Positions 44,263-56,202 are shown, counted from the stretch's first letter. The stretch: DNA of 64,000 nucleotides from Terfezia claveryi (GCA_015179025.1 WHUX01000232.1:1-64000); one strand, 5' to 3'. Notes: generated from the sequence alone by a model not told the origin. Numbers and translations are program-made.

Positions 44263-44559
44263 AGTCCATATGAACAAGCCCGCCATCAGTGCTCCTATTA
44301 CCCACTTCGGTAAACTCACGGCTGGCGGGCCTATGTAGCCTGAAACATGCATGTGCTGATCTGTCATACCAGCGTGCGCAAATCTGCCTTTCGACCAATC
44401 AACACATATTTCCCGGCCGCGTCAACTGACACATATTTCTAGGGCTGCGCGAACCAACAGAATACGAGAGCACGTGCACTCCCTCTTATCAAAGGTATGA
44501 CACATAACGCAGCCAGCCAGTAGTCAGCGGAATGTTAAGCAGCCAGCGCTGAGGTTAGG

Positions 44560-46060
44560 ACTCCCCCAGTGCACTCTCGAGATATCCCCCATCTATGTGC
44601 GCAGACATAGCCAGGTACGTGAACTTGCCAGACAACCCGCGGACTCTATGTGAAGGCCTAGCTAATTGCTCTTAGGACGCCCAAAGTGCAGTTGCGAGAT
44701 ATCCCCAATCTATGTGTGCAGAGAAGGCATAGCTAGGTACTGAACTTGCCAGAAACCTGCGGACTCTATGTGAAGGCATTGCTAATTGCTCTTATGACGC
44801 CCAAAGTGCAGTTGCGAGATATCCCCAATCTATATGCGCAGACACAGGCATAGCTAGGTACGTGAACTTGCCAGAAACCAGCAGACTCTATGTGAAGGCA
44901 TTGCTAATTACTCTTAGGACGCCCAAAGTGCAGTTGCGAGATATCCCCAATCTATATGTGCAGAGAAGGCATAGCTAGGTACTGAACTCGCCAGAAACCA
45001 GCGGACTCTATGTGAAGGCATTGCTAATTGCTCTTAGGATACCCAAAGTGCATTTGCGAGATATCCCCAATCTATGTGCGCAGAGAAGGCAGAGCTAGGT
45101 ACTGAACTTGCCAGAAACCAGCGGACTCTATGTGAAGGCATTGCTAATTGCTCTTAGGACGCCCAAAGTGCAGTTGCGAGATATCCCCAATCTATGTGCG
45201 CAGAGAAGGCATAGCTAGGTACTGAACTCGCCAGAAACCAGCGGACTCTATGTGAAGGCATTGCTAATTGCTCTTAGGACGCCCAAAGTGCAGTTGCGAG
45301 ATATCCCCAATCTATATGCGCAGACACAGGCATAGCTAGGTACGTGAACTTGCCAGAAACCAGCGGACTCTATGTGAAGGCATTGCTAATTGCTCTTAGG
45401 ACGCCCAAAGTACAGTTGCGAGATATCCCCAATCTATGTGCACAGACACAGGCATAGCTAGGTACGTGAACTCACCAGAAAACTAGCGGACTCCATGTGA
45501 GGGCATTGCTAATTTCTCTTAGGACTCCGCCGAGATATCCCCTATCAATATTCACAGGCATAGCTAGGTATGTGAACTCGCTAGAAAACCAGCGGACTCT
45601 ATGTAGAGGCATTACTAATTGCTCTTAGGACTCCGCAAGTGCCCTCCTGAGGTATCCCCTATCAATTACAGACATAGCTAGGTGAGTGAACTCTCCAGAA
45701 AACCAGCGGGCTCCATATGAGGGTATTGCTAATTGCTCTTAGGACTCCGCAAGTGCACTCTCGAGATATGCCCTATCAATATGCACAGACATAGCTAGGT
45801 AAGTGAACTCGCCTAGCGGACTCCATGTGAGGGCATTGCTAATTGCTTTTAGGACTCTGCAAGTGCACTCCCGAGATATCCCCTATCAATATGCACAGAT
45901 ATAGCTAGGTACGTGGACTCGCTAGCAAATTCGCTGTAGGACTGCCTAGCTAATTGCTCTTAGGACACTCCCAAGATATCCCCTATCAATATGCACAGAC
46001 ATAGCTAGGTACATGGACTCGCAGCAAATCCGTGGACATTGTGGGACTGCCTAGCTAATT
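44560..46060 (-). repeat. About 120-bp tandem repeats, FB2b right arm
   Basis: About twelve units, the reverse complement of the left-arm array; inner units match best. Higher copy number than the left arm indicates unequal expansion. Confidence 0.93.
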
Positions 46061-46759
46061 GCTCTACTGCTAGGGGTTGCTTGTGGCAGTGGATAACTAC
46101 ATCAGCATGGGAGGTTACTACTTTGGAGACTGCTGAGGTCTGGAAAGGGCTGGATTATGGGAGGCATATGCACAGGACAGAGTCCTAGTGGGATCTATGA
46201 TGGAATAGTTCGGTGGAAATACAAATATGGCTCATCAGTGTATATAGAATCTAAAGTTCACCTAGAGCATGCAATGTATTGCTTATACCTGGCTGCCTTT
46301 GCCTGACTGCCCCTCTCTGCCTGGCTGTGTTTGCCTGGCTGCTATTACAGTTATTCTCCACGTGCGCCAAGTAGAGTAGAAATATTGTCTGTCAGGTAGT
46401 TGTGCCAGGGCGCACACCTGCGTTACCGAGGCATACTGTGCTCTTGTAGCACCTGGACATTGCATGACCATGGATTGGCGCCTGGGTGCAGAAACAGTAT
46501 ATAGCTTGAGGGCGGGGACGCATAAGATAGGGCACTAGGGCGCTGTTCCACAACGCTGAACCCTAGGGCGTAAAGCCCCAGGGTACAGCGTCACGGCATG
46601 GATTGCATTAATAACTGGCCGTGGGGTGCGCGCTGCGATGGAGCGGCGCCCGGGCGCCAACAGTCTTCCGCACTGCGCCGTTAACTGTCAGTTTGTCTTT
46701 AGAACATCGCGGGCGTCGGGGGCCGCAAAGGCAAACTGCAATTGTTTCTAATGTTTATT

Positions 46760-48803
46760 CCTTCTGACTCTATATCATTCGTGTCCTACAACCCATCCTT
46801 TGAATTCCTATCCTCCACCTTGCAGTTATTATCATCATCATCCTGCAGATCAGCATCTGACTTATCATTATCTTTAGATTTTTTACACTCATCTTCGGCG
46901 TCTTCATCATCATCTTTGCCAGGCTCACTACTAGCATCCTCACTATTACTACTAGCACTTTATGCATCTTTGACCTCCTCTGTCAACCCATCATATCTGT
47001 CGATTGCCAGACTACAACTGTATTCTAGCTTGTCATTCTCAGCATGTATGATTGGCGTATCATTTTCCTCACTTACTGTGTCTGGCAATATTGGGGACTC
47101 TTCTTGGAAATACCCACATAGTATTAAATATATTTGTTCTGCCTTTTTTAGATCTTCCACTAGCTCCTTAACATATTCATCCTGTTTATCATTGTCGATA
47201 CTATAGGATTCGGCTTGTACTCATTAAAGTAATTTCCCATGCACCTGGCAGTGCCCAAGAATTCCTAACTGAATTATCTTGAATAGACTTTGCTCCAATG
47301 TTGTCAGAAGACCCTCCCACTGCTTTAACATTCTATTAAAAGCTACTACCAGGCTGTTAGTGTTTAACTCCTAACAACTATAGTCCTATACTTACAAGAG
47401 GAATTTATATAGTTGAAAAACTCCCCATCTTGGAATGCCCCACTCTCATATATCAGTAGTATGAATTGCAGTGTCACAAAAATCAGGCAAATGAATAGAC
47501 AACTGATTCGGTTTATGAATGTCGGGTCTTGGTTTCCGAGTTTCTTTATCCTATCAAAGAAATTCATATGAATGAATCATGCTCCTTCAGTTGCTCTGAA
47601 TCTATGACCCCACCCCTTCGATCATCCCCGGATTCTCAGTATCTGTTGACTCACATTTTTCCTATGAATTCACTTATTTCCTATTTTTCACATTGGCATA
47701 TCAAACAATCCTTATCCAACAACCAACTAACTCTTTTCTGAATGTACTCTGAACTACAGTTTTAGTCAAAGTCATAGAGTTTTGCGACATGATGCTTCGC
47801 TTCATAGACAAGATGCGATCTTATATGAGATTGGATACTCCACAGCTGGATAAGGATTGTCAGCATCTTTTCTAACATTTGCTATGACCTCTCTTATATA
47901 TGCATCAATCTTAGTTGTGTGCTCTTCATCTACTCCATACTCATTTTCAGCTTTCTTCGATACTTGTGCTAGAAGATATTCTGTACGATTAGCATCTGGT
48001 AAAGGCTCCTCAAAAAAAGTGATCCTTTCAATACGATTTGCAACATTATACACAACAGCCTTTGTTATTCTATTAAACTGCGTGAAGCTCCGATTTCGCT
48101 ATGAATTTTCTTTGGCCCCTGTCAGTCACTTCTTTGGTCTATTCAGTCTATAATTGTTATCATGGACATCTATTTCGATGCTAGGTAGTGATGATGATCA
48201 TAATTGGTTTGTGTCCAAACTACGTCACTCACAGATAGACTGAGATGTGTCTTGCCCAGACTGTTAAGATATGGTTCAAGTACATTTTGTAAGTACATGT
48301 CAAGCATATTCTTGTGGAATGGTTTGTTTATCTTTCTACTTTGCATAATAGTAGAGCTGGAATTCCCTTAACTTCCCGTACCTCTATGTTGACCCCTAGT
48401 AGACACATAGGATTCATTGCTAGATAGTAAATCCTGTCACACTCATATGTAAGTACTAGTTTCCTCAATCTTGCTGATTCTCCTACCTCCAAAAAATTGA
48501 TTGTGGCCTGAAAAGTCAACGAAACCTAATTAATACTCAATCAATTAAATACAATTCATGCAACTATGGAACACTTTCACTTATAGGACTACTGGTAGAT
48601 GCCTGGCTCTTGCAGTTCGATGTTAATCATCTAGTAGAAGACTTTTTTACATTGGCATTGACAGATTGCTACTTAGTTGTATCATTTTTGAGGTCACAGC
48701 TTACAGCCTACTTGTGGGTGATTTGCTTACCTTTTCCCTTTACTTCTAGCTTAGTCATTGACTTCCATATTGCTACCATCGTGAGCTGCTTTGTCTGCAA
48801 GAA
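46760..48803 (-). pseudogene. Decayed multi-piece gene, left part (split by G1 copy 2)
   Basis: Coding texture on the minus strand in several frames. 48519-48328: ATINFLEVGESARLRKLVLT, YLAMNPMCLLGVNIEVREVK. 48053-47802: ANRIERITFFEEPLPDANRT, EHTTKIDAYIREVIANVRKD. About 47330: LVVAFNRMLKQWEGLLTTLE. 47180-46960: KQDEYVKELVEDLKKAEQIY, then a Ser/Asp/Glu-rich tail (EDASSEPGKDDDEDAED). Stops and shifts separate them. The start of the gene is across the G1 insertion at 60435-60735. I do not recognise the family; an acidic C-terminal tail and helical middle are all that can be said. Confidence 0.45.
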
Positions 48804-49473
48804 TGTAATGAATGGTACTAGACAGTATTCATTTGGTCCCGTTTGTACAATCTATATCCGTAGGCATGGACGTTTATGTATTTCAGTTCTACAGAAGTAA
48901 AACCTTAGAAGGGTAGGGAGATTACTATGTGGGATGTTCCCAGAGGAAACAGTAATTAACTGATATAATCTATCTTATATAATTTGTGCTATCTAAGCTA
49001 TATGATCTTGATCTGATTGGAATATAGGCTTGCTTGCTGCTATGTGCTTGCTTGTTGTTTCTTGTGGATTCCACAGGAAATCTAGCAGCCTATTTATACT
49101 CCTCGGAGATCTGATGATAATGAAATAAATACAATAAAGGGTGGCACACCAGAAGGTAGTACGCTATACAAAAGGGGTCATGTAGCTATAGTAATGAGTC
49201 ACACACCTTAAACAATGGTCATATGGCCATAGTAATGAGTAACACGCCTTAAACAGAGGTCACGCAGCCATAATAAGGGTGTCTTCATATGGCAAGTGCC
49301 ATGGAACTTCCCATGGCAAATTCCGCATGTTATAGACGCTTATAAAGTAGTAGAAGGTGGTAGAAGGCTAGTCCTTCAACCAAGAGGCTTAGTTACATAA
49401 CATAGTAGTGATAAAGGAAATACAAAAGTATATAATCAATTATATAAGCAATGAAACAACGTTCTCTATTACA
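48804..49473 (-). repeat. G1 3' LTR (copy 2)
   Basis: 670 bp, TGTAAT...ATTACA. The adjoining inner sequence on the minus strand, GTAGGGAAG, is a short candidate polypurine tract. Confidence 0.95.
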
Positions 49474-49739
49474 CTTCCCTACATAGAAGGATTTCCTATC
49501 CTTACTTCTCTTGCTCTGCTATATTGGTTTCCATATATCCTAAGATTTGATACATTGTTAATACATTTGCATTAACGTGAATATTCTTAGTGTTTCCTTG
49601 ACTCATGACTCTATCTCCTTCTTGTTAGATTGGAGCTCGGGTCTCATCTCTAGTTCATAGTCCTTATTTTCCTTTGATTCTTCGACGTCTCTTTAACGTA
49701 TTTTCCATACTTCTAGTCGTCTAGAAGTCTTGAAGAATT

Positions 49740-50848
49740 TCAGTTGTAATATCCTTGTGGTTTACCCAGGAATCATGTTTAAGAGAGTATTTTAGCCATC
49801 TGACCTTATATTGTCTTTCTCCAGTTAGAGGAGCTGTTCTAAATTGTAATACCTTTTTAACTTCATAACGATTATCTTGAATTGGTCCTGGTTCCTGTGA
49901 TTGTCTCTAAAGTAACTGGGTAGGATCATTTTTATAGTATGGTTTGAGTTTGCTAATATGAAAAGAATTATATATGAAGTGGAGGTCGGGTTAACTAGAT
50001 AGGTCTAGGCTATAGTTATTATGTTTCTGATTACTAGAAATAATGGGAAATAGGCCTAGCCATTTTGATTTGAGTTTGGGTAAGACATTTGATAGGTTGA
50101 TATTTTCTGAGGAAAGCATAACTTATTGTCCAACTAAAAATTTGGCTGTATTGGGTAGTCGTTTGTTCGCTTAAGATGCTTGAGTCTTCTTGGTGTCATA
50201 TAGGTTTTTAGACGTTATCTTATGACATTTATTTGCTAGTATATATGCATTAATGGGGTATAGAAGTATCGATACGCCAAGATGTACATTAAATCCAAAT
50301 AGTGTGGAAAAGGGACTATTCTGTCTAGCGGCGTTATACCTATAGTTAAGTTTCAACTGTATCTCTAGTGGTTTCTGTAGCCAATCAAATCCTTTAATTT
50401 TACAGGCTCTTGCTACTTGTAGAATTTCTTTATTCACAATTTCTAATAGTCCATCTGCATGTGGATAATATGCGGTAGACGGTTCCAACTTGATTCCTTT
50501 ATTCCTAGCCCAATCTTGAAAGTACATTGACATAAAAAGAGTGTCGGAGTCAAAAACAATATAAAAAGGGTATCCAATGGTTAGGACTACATGAGTATCA
50601 AAGGTAGTAGTATATTGTTCTCCTGTGAAATTATCTGAGACAGGAATAAGAAACTTGAATCCTAATGGTCTATTAACAATCGTTCAAAGTCGTGAAATAC
50701 AAACTATATAATCTTCTTCAACAGGAATATTCAGGTACAAAATTGAACACTTAGTATACACAGGTGCTAACTTAAGAAAATCTATTGATATGTCAGTCCA
50801 TAGCCTGCTTAGTACATGTAATGGGGTTACGAGTCCAAGTAGCGCCTT
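49740..50848 (-). pseudogene. G1 copy 2: integrase core and C-terminus
   Basis: After the FB1b insertion: ALLGLVTPLHVLSRLWTDIS then IDFLKL (first catalytic Asp), then IVFDSD with ARNKGIKLEPSTAYYPHADG (second Asp) and LLEIVNKEILQVARACKIKG (catalytic Glu). 50533-50171 is open (120 codons); the C-terminal part to about 49740 is full of stops (KLKSKWLGLFPIIS, NSSSNWRKTI). Inserts the element DNA in the genome. Stops are Trp/Gln/Arg type. Confidence 0.85.
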
Positions 50849-50869
50849 CATCAGCAAGAAAAAAGTGGC

Positions 50870-51000
50870 GTCTGGACGCTGGCTGCATTGCAACACAATC
50901 TGGATGCCCGGCTGAGTTGCAACACAATCTGGACGCCCGGCTGAGTTGCAATACAATCTGGACGCCCGGCTGAGTTGCAACACAATCTGGACACCATTGG
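50870..51000 (+). repeat. ACACAATCTGGACGCCCGGC repeat in FB1b left arm
   Basis: Four units of about 31 bp (GCTGAGTTGCAACACAATCTGG). The right arm has instead a GCGTCCTGTGCGTCC 10-bp array (53455-53500) and GCGTCCCAGGCGTGGGAGCA units, so the outer arms of FB1 members vary. Confidence 0.85.
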
Positions 51001-51264
51001 GGCAACCAAAGCCGTCCGGATGCTGGTTGGCATATTTCAATCTCTGGATATTAGAGTTCCTTCCCTTGGTATCATCATATTGTTAATGCTATAGTTACAA
51101 TGCACCCGCTTGTATGTACGATGCTCTAATACCAGCCAGGTGCGTAGCCACTATTGTAGCCATTTAATATTCATGCAGTGGAAATATCCATTGTATTTGC
51201 TAATAATTATATACACAGAAGTATTGAGTAATAGATATATATATAGAACAAGCACTCGCTGCTT

Positions 51265-51424
51265 CAATCGCTCTAATACTGGCTCTAATACTCGCTCTAA
51301 TACTCCGAGTCGCTCCAATTCTTGCTCTAATACTCGCTTTAATACTTACTCTAATACTTGCCCTAATACTCACTCCAATACTCGCTCTCATACTCGCTCT
51401 ATTACTCGCTCTAATACAAACCAT
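51265..51424 (+). repeat. GCTCTAATACTC 12-bp minisatellite, left arm
   Basis: About thirteen units; inverted partner at 52806-52985 (GAGTATTAGAGC, about fourteen units). Translations such as SNTRSNTRSN are artefacts. Confidence 0.93.
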
Positions 51425-51725
51425 AATGTGCTGGGATATAGAGCGAAGAGAAAATGCGCGGGGCAGGGAGGCATATATACAGGAAAACTATAGTTGCCAA
51501 GGCCGACTGCTAAGGCCGACAATTTAGACTTTCCAAAAACAATAAGATAAGGGATAACAAGAGAAGTGGCATGACAGTGACCAATGGCGCTCAGCCCCCT
51601 TTCCCCTGTAGGTGCCGTACTATTCAATGCTGGCCTGGTAATAGTCATATTGGGAAATCATAGTTGTGGTATTGAGATATGTGTAGAGTTCACGCTTTGT
51701 GATATGTTTCATAGGAATTCATGCA

Positions 51726-52527
51726 TTCGCGGGCATATATATATATATATGCGGGAAACTCGTGCTTTTGGAGACATAGAGCAATTGATGCATTCGCGGG
51801 CATATATATATATATATGCGAGAAACTCGTTCTTTTGGAGACATAGAGCAATGCATGCATTTGTAGGCATATATATATATATGTAAGAGAAACTCATGCT
51901 TTTGGAGACTAATATATATATATGCTTGAAATCCATGCATTCATGGGCATATATATATATATATATGCGAGAAATTCGTACTTTTGGAGACTTATATATA
52001 TATGTACAAGAAACTCGTGCCAACCAAACTAGAGAAACTCGTGCTTGTGGAGATATATATATATATATGTGAGAAATCCATGCATTCACGAGCTTATATA
52101 TTATATACGAGAAATCCATGCATTCGCAGGCTTATATATATATATGCAAGAAATCCATGCATTCGCAGGTTTATAGATATAAGTCTCTAAAAGTACCAGT
52201 TTCTCACCTATATATATATATATGCCCGCAAATGCATAGATTTCTCGCATATATATATATTAGTCTCCAAAAGCACGAGTTTCTTTTACATATATATATA
52301 TATGCCCGCGAATGCATGTATTGCTCTATGTCTCCAAAAGCATGAGTTTCTTGCATATATATATGTATATGCCCGCGAATGTATGCATTGCTCTATGTCT
52401 CCAAAAGCACGAGTTTCTTGCATATATATATATATATGCCCGTGAATGCATGCATTGCTATATGTCTCCAAAAGCACGAGTTTCTCGCATATATATATAT
52501 TTATGCCTGCAAATGCATGGATTTCTA
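51726..52527. repeat. AT-rich minisatellite loop of FB1b
   Basis: Units GCGAGAAACTCGTGCTTTTGG, GAGACATAGAGCAATGCATG and (TA)n. Forward in the left half, reverse after about 52180. Unlike FB1a, this loop is itself inverted. Confidence 0.93.
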
Positions 52528-53524
52528 TGAAACATATCACAAAGCGTGAACTCTGCACATATCTCAATACCACGACTACGATTGCCCAATATGACTATTA
52601 CCAGGCTAGGCATTGAATAGTACGGCACCCACGGGCGAAAGGGGGCTGAGCGCCATTGGTCACTGTCATGCCACTTCTCTTGTTATCCTTTATCTCCTTG
52701 TCTTCGGAAAGGCTAAATTGTCAGCCTTAGCAGTCGGCCTTGGTAACTATGGTTTTCCTGTATATATACCTCTCTGCCTCGCGCATTTTCCCTTCACTCT
52801 ATATCCCAGTACATTATGGCAAGTATTAGAGCGAGTAATAGAGTGAGTATGAGAGCGAGTATTGGAGCAAGTATTAGGGCAAGTATTAGAGCGAGTATTA
52901 AAGCGAGTATTAGAGCAAGAATTGGAGCGAGTATTAGAGCGAGTATTAGAGTGAGTATTAGAGCGAATGTTAGAGCGATTGAAGCAGCGAGTGCTTGTTC
53001 TATATATATATCTATTACTCAATACTTCTGTGTATATAATTATTAGTGAATACAATGGATATTTCAGCTGCGTGCATATTCAATGGCTGCAATAGTGGCT
53101 ACCTACCTGGCTGTCGTACATGGAAGTGGTGAGCGGGTGTGCATTGTAGAAGAGAGCGATTGTGGGCTATCCGTTAGCAACGCCAGCCGTAGAACCTATA
53201 GCGTTGGGGACGAGTAGCCCGTTCCATGTTGCGTCTAAGAGGAGGGAGCATCTGCAAAGCGCATGTTTTGCGTCCCAGGCGTGGGAGCACACTTGTGTTG
53301 CGTTCTAGGAGCAGAAGCACGCTTGTGTTGCGTCCTGGACGCGGGAACACCTGCCACGGGCGAGTGTTGCGTCCCAAGCGCGGGTGCCAGCTGCTAGTCC
53401 GTCCCGACGCAAGAGGAACAAGCATTGGCGTCCTGATCTTGAGTTTTCGTCCTGTGCGTCCTGTGCGTCCTGTGCGTCCTGTGCGTCCAGACGCACAGGA
53501 CGCAAACACGATTTCTTGCTGATG

Positions 53525-53720
53525 TTGTTGGAATACTTTGTCTGTTAACAAGTATCATAACTTCTGATATAGTCCTTAGTTGGTTTTGCAAAGGACTGGC
53601 AATCATATCAGTCAGTAAGATATTTCATCGTTTTTTCAATACCACCATGAGCGGTTGCTTCATGTGCATCTTTAATAACCAATTCGAGATAGTTCTTACC
53701 TTCGATATTAAAGGTAAAGG
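53525..53720 (-). pseudogene. G1 copy 2: integrase zinc-binding domain
   Basis: KDAHEATAHGGIEKTMKYLT gives the two His; the Cys pair region is DTC-x-QTKYSN, with a stop and with the first Cys of the pair probably at YDC or SYDTC. Frame ends at the FB1b junction and continues at 50848. Confidence 0.8.
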
Positions 53721-53929
53721 GCAAGACTAATCTCCATTGTCCTTGTCAGTTCTTGACTTACAAAAATCTGTCTTTTCTTCTATGATCCTTATGGTTCACA
53801 AAGGTATCATAGTAGTTCTTCCAGATAGGACATACTCTCATGCATAATTGATATGTGGCTTTTATACCTGTACCTTGGTCAAGCCAATGTGTGATGAGGT
53901 AGTCCTTGTTGTCTTCCTATCCGTCGCTG

Positions 53930-54600
53930 ATGTGTTTTTCTCTAATGAGCTTGTTGAGGGTCAGTTCAATCTTTATATTGAAGTCATTGATGGTGGGTTT
54001 CTTCTCCTTACATATAGAAGTAATATGTCCTGAGAACTTACAGAAATCACAATGCTGTCTAGAGGTTTTGGTATCCTGAATGAAAAAGGGTGAATCTTTG
54101 TCAATGGCTACACGCTTTTTAGAATGAGTGGTGACAGCGGCAGTATTAATTGGAATTGCGTTGCTGCTACTAGCAGTTGCAGCTGGTTGTTGAAGTGCAT
54201 TCCATGATTGTTGAGGGGCAACAAGAGTATATATGATCTCCTATTCCATTTGTCGGGTACTTATCTGTTCGGTAGAGTTACTGAACTGAATGCTGGATTA
54301 GAGAGTATGGTATGTTAGTTTGTTGGTAATCCATCTTTTTGCCCATTCTCCGATTTCTTAGATAGCCTCTTCGCGGCTAAGAGCTTGTGGAGGTGGATAA
54401 GCTAGTGTTTGTGGTACTGGTACTAGTTCCTTTTGAGGCTCATTTGTGGATACCAGATGCGCAATATGAGTCATAAGGAATTCCTTCTCCTTCTTAAGAA
54501 CTGAGGCTAACAGGTCACAGTTCAAACTGCCATGTCCGTAGTAGTTGCAGATTGCACATGTTTTGACGGTGAACATGCAGTTGTTCATAGTGTGGGAGCT
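53930..54600 (-). pseudogene. G1 copy 2: linker with two CCHC zinc knuckles
   Basis: Two perfect C-x2-C-x4-H-x4-C motifs lie between RNase H and integrase: CAICNYYGHGSLNC (about 54515-54560) and CDFCKFSGHITSIC (about 54005-54050). Between them are a Lys/Glu helix (LLASVLKKEKEFLMTHIAHL), a Pro-rich piece and a Gln/Ala/Ser linker (APQQSWNALQQPAATASSSN). Together with the Cys/His cluster at 54917-54990 this makes a three-part Cys-rich module. Gypsy Pol normally has no CCHC here. Stops in between show decay. RNA or DNA binding by the integrase precursor is an inference. Confidence 0.75.
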
Positions 54601-54660
54601 GCTATGAGCAAGACAGTAAAAATCTCAGCAAAAGGACTAGTGCATCCTTTTGTGTTGTTG

Positions 54661-56202
54661 TCAATTGCTATAAGCCAGGTCGATAGCAATTTCATTCGCT
54701 TTTTCGGGAGCAAGAGATTTTTGTTGAATGTTTTCAGAAGATGGAAGCCTATATCTTAGTCCAAGAACTATTAAAGGTTTGTTCTTATTTATATTGGGTA
54801 CGTAATCATACCCGCTGAAAACTTCTTGTGGTATGGTAGATACAGTCTCATCATCTGAGGACTCTTCTTTCTTTATCATGTCGTATTCACTTTCTTCATT
54901 TAGGATGCCCTCGAAGTATGGACAGAAGATATGGTGTCCAAGTTTTTTGGCTCTTTCACAACATTTGTTAAAGTCACAGTTGACATGCTTGAAATTAATA
55001 GCTCTGTGAGAAACCATATTGTTCTGAGTAGAGGTCTCTAGTAAGTGGAAAGTTCTTAAAACATTGGTAAAGATGTTGCAGTTGTAGGTATGGTTAGGAA
55101 GATCAATGCTATTGGAAATATAATCGTCCTCGGTAGTAGGAGTGTCCAAGCATTTATGCTTTCTTGATAGAGCATCTGCTATCAAATTTTTCTTTTCTGC
55201 AGTATGCTGTATATCTGTATCAAATTCTATTAGGTAATCTTGCCATCGCCTCAATTTTTGACTTGCAAGTATTTGAGTATGGAAAGTTACTAATAGTTTG
55301 TGGTCTGTAAGAATAGTGAACTTATGACCTCTTAATTGTACTTCAAAAAATTTTAATAAGTTAATAATCGCTAATAATTCCTTTTGAAAGGTAGAATAAT
55401 TGAGTTGTGCTAGATTAAATTTTCTAGAGTGGAAGCATGATAGTCTGATATATGTTAACGGTCCTTGACCTATCCACAATCCTAGTTCTATGTCACTAGC
55501 ATCATAGACTAAATAGTTGGGTTTGGTAGATTCATTATTCCAGGGTTTTAAAACATGTGGGGAATTCACAATTTCCTTGAGTTTTTCAAACGCTGCATTA
55601 TAAGTATCTGTCGATTCCCATTTCTTTGTTTCTCCTTGCAGTTCTGACAGAGTGCTTGCATACGATGCCAAGTCAGGAATAAATCTGCTGAGATAATTAA
55701 TGATTCCAAGGAATCCTCCTAGATCCTTTTTTCTTGTAGGAGTTGGAAATATTAATATAGTAGTCCTCTTCTTCGGGTCTATATGTAATCCATCTGATGT
55801 CAAAACATGTGCTAAGATTTCCAATCTTGGAGTAAAGAACTGGTATTTGCTTTTTTTGAGATAGAATTTCTCGTCCTGTAGATGTTGAAGTACTTTCTTT
55901 AATAATTCTACATGTTCTTCATACATTTTGGAAAATATAATAATATCATCAATATAGATGATTAAATTTTTATAGACTATGTCTTTAAAAATTTCATGCA
56001 TAATGCGAACCATGGTAGCAGGTGTGTTATGATCCCCTTGTTGCCTAAATCTACTTCTGAAATATACCATATGACATAAAAAGGTAGAGTATTGCTCAGA
56101 TTCTTTATTGTTCCTAATATTAAAAAATCTATCGGCTAAGTCGAGCTTAGTCCAAATGGGATTCTCCGCTACTAGTTCAATTGCTTCATTAATATCTGGC
56201 AA
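54661..56202 (-). CDS. G1 copy 2: open reverse transcriptase-RNase H frame (513 codons)
   Basis: Longest open frame in the window. Palm NPIWTKLDLADRFFNI; RMIMHE-type helix (TMVRIMHEIFKDIVYKN); IIYIDDIIIFSKMYEEH (catalytic YIDD); thumb FLGIINYLSRFIPDLASYAS; RNase H YDASDIELGLWIGQ, QKELLAI and ILTDHK. Then the Cys/His cluster VNCDFNKC and HHIFCPYFEG (54990-54917) and an acidic end. The true frame begins further up (TIPK...EEARHINDC at 56290-56220) across a TGA, so it is a pol fragment, not a separate gene; the listed start is internal. Several substitutions at conserved sites (DLADRFF for DLADGFF, DHKLLV for DHKPLV) suggest it is no longer active. Confidence 0.92.
   Translation of the reverse strand: MPDINEAIELVAENPIWTKLDLADRFFNIRNNKESEQYSTFLCHMVYFRSRFRQQGDHNTPATMVRIMHEIFKDIVYKNLIIYIDDIIIFSKMYEEHVELLKKVLQHLQDEKFYLKKSKYQFFTPRLEILAHVLTSDGLHIDPKKRTTILIFPTPTRKKDLGGFLGIINYLSRFIPDLASYASTLSELQGETKKWESTDTYNAAFEKLKEIVNSPHVLKPWNNESTKPNYLVYDASDIELGLWIGQGPLTYIRLSCFHSRKFNLAQLNYSTFQKELLAIINLLKFFEVQLRGHKFTILTDHKLLVTFHTQILASQKLRRWQDYLIEFDTDIQHTAEKKNLIADALSRKHKCLDTPTTEDDYISNSIDLPNHTYNCNIFTNVLRTFHLLETSTQNNMVSHRAINFKHVNCDFNKCCERAKKLGHHIFCPYFEGILNEESEYDMIKKEESSDDETVSTIPQEVFSGYDYVPNINKNKPLIVLGLRYRLPSSENIQQKSLAPEKANEIAIDLAYSN

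Larger units (their letters stand above)
39785..46749. mobile_element. FB2b: 7-kb palindromic foldback element
   Basis: Both ends carry AGAAACAATTGCAGTTTGCC (39785; inverted, ending 46749), followed by an inverted match of about 90 bp. The arms meet near 43640. They contain GC-rich outer parts (CGCCCTAGGGTTCAG at 40927, inverted near 46560), an about 400-bp unique part (GCATGCACTAGGTGAAC at 41223; inverted near 46265), about 120-bp tandem repeats, and a minisatellite loop. No transposase. No target duplication is evident. The left arm has about 1 kb (39880-40890) absent from the right arm. Confidence 0.85.
50849..53524. mobile_element. FB1b: 2.7-kb palindromic (hairpin) element inside G1 integrase
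   Basis: Termini CATCAGCAAGAAA...TTTCTTGCTGATG, flanked by TT on both sides. Removing the element and one TT (AA on the coding strand) restores the G1 integrase frame (SN-K-ALLGL), which supports both the ends and a 2-bp duplication. Homologous to FB1a in the arms (AAGGCCGACTGCTAAGGCCG at 51500; inverted near 52730) and in the loop. Confidence 0.93.

Noticed and set aside
41460..46060. Tandem 120-bp units as 5S rRNA or tRNA clusters.
   Set aside because: No A-box/B-box pair, no 5S-like sequence, and opposite orientation in the two arms fits a foldback structure.
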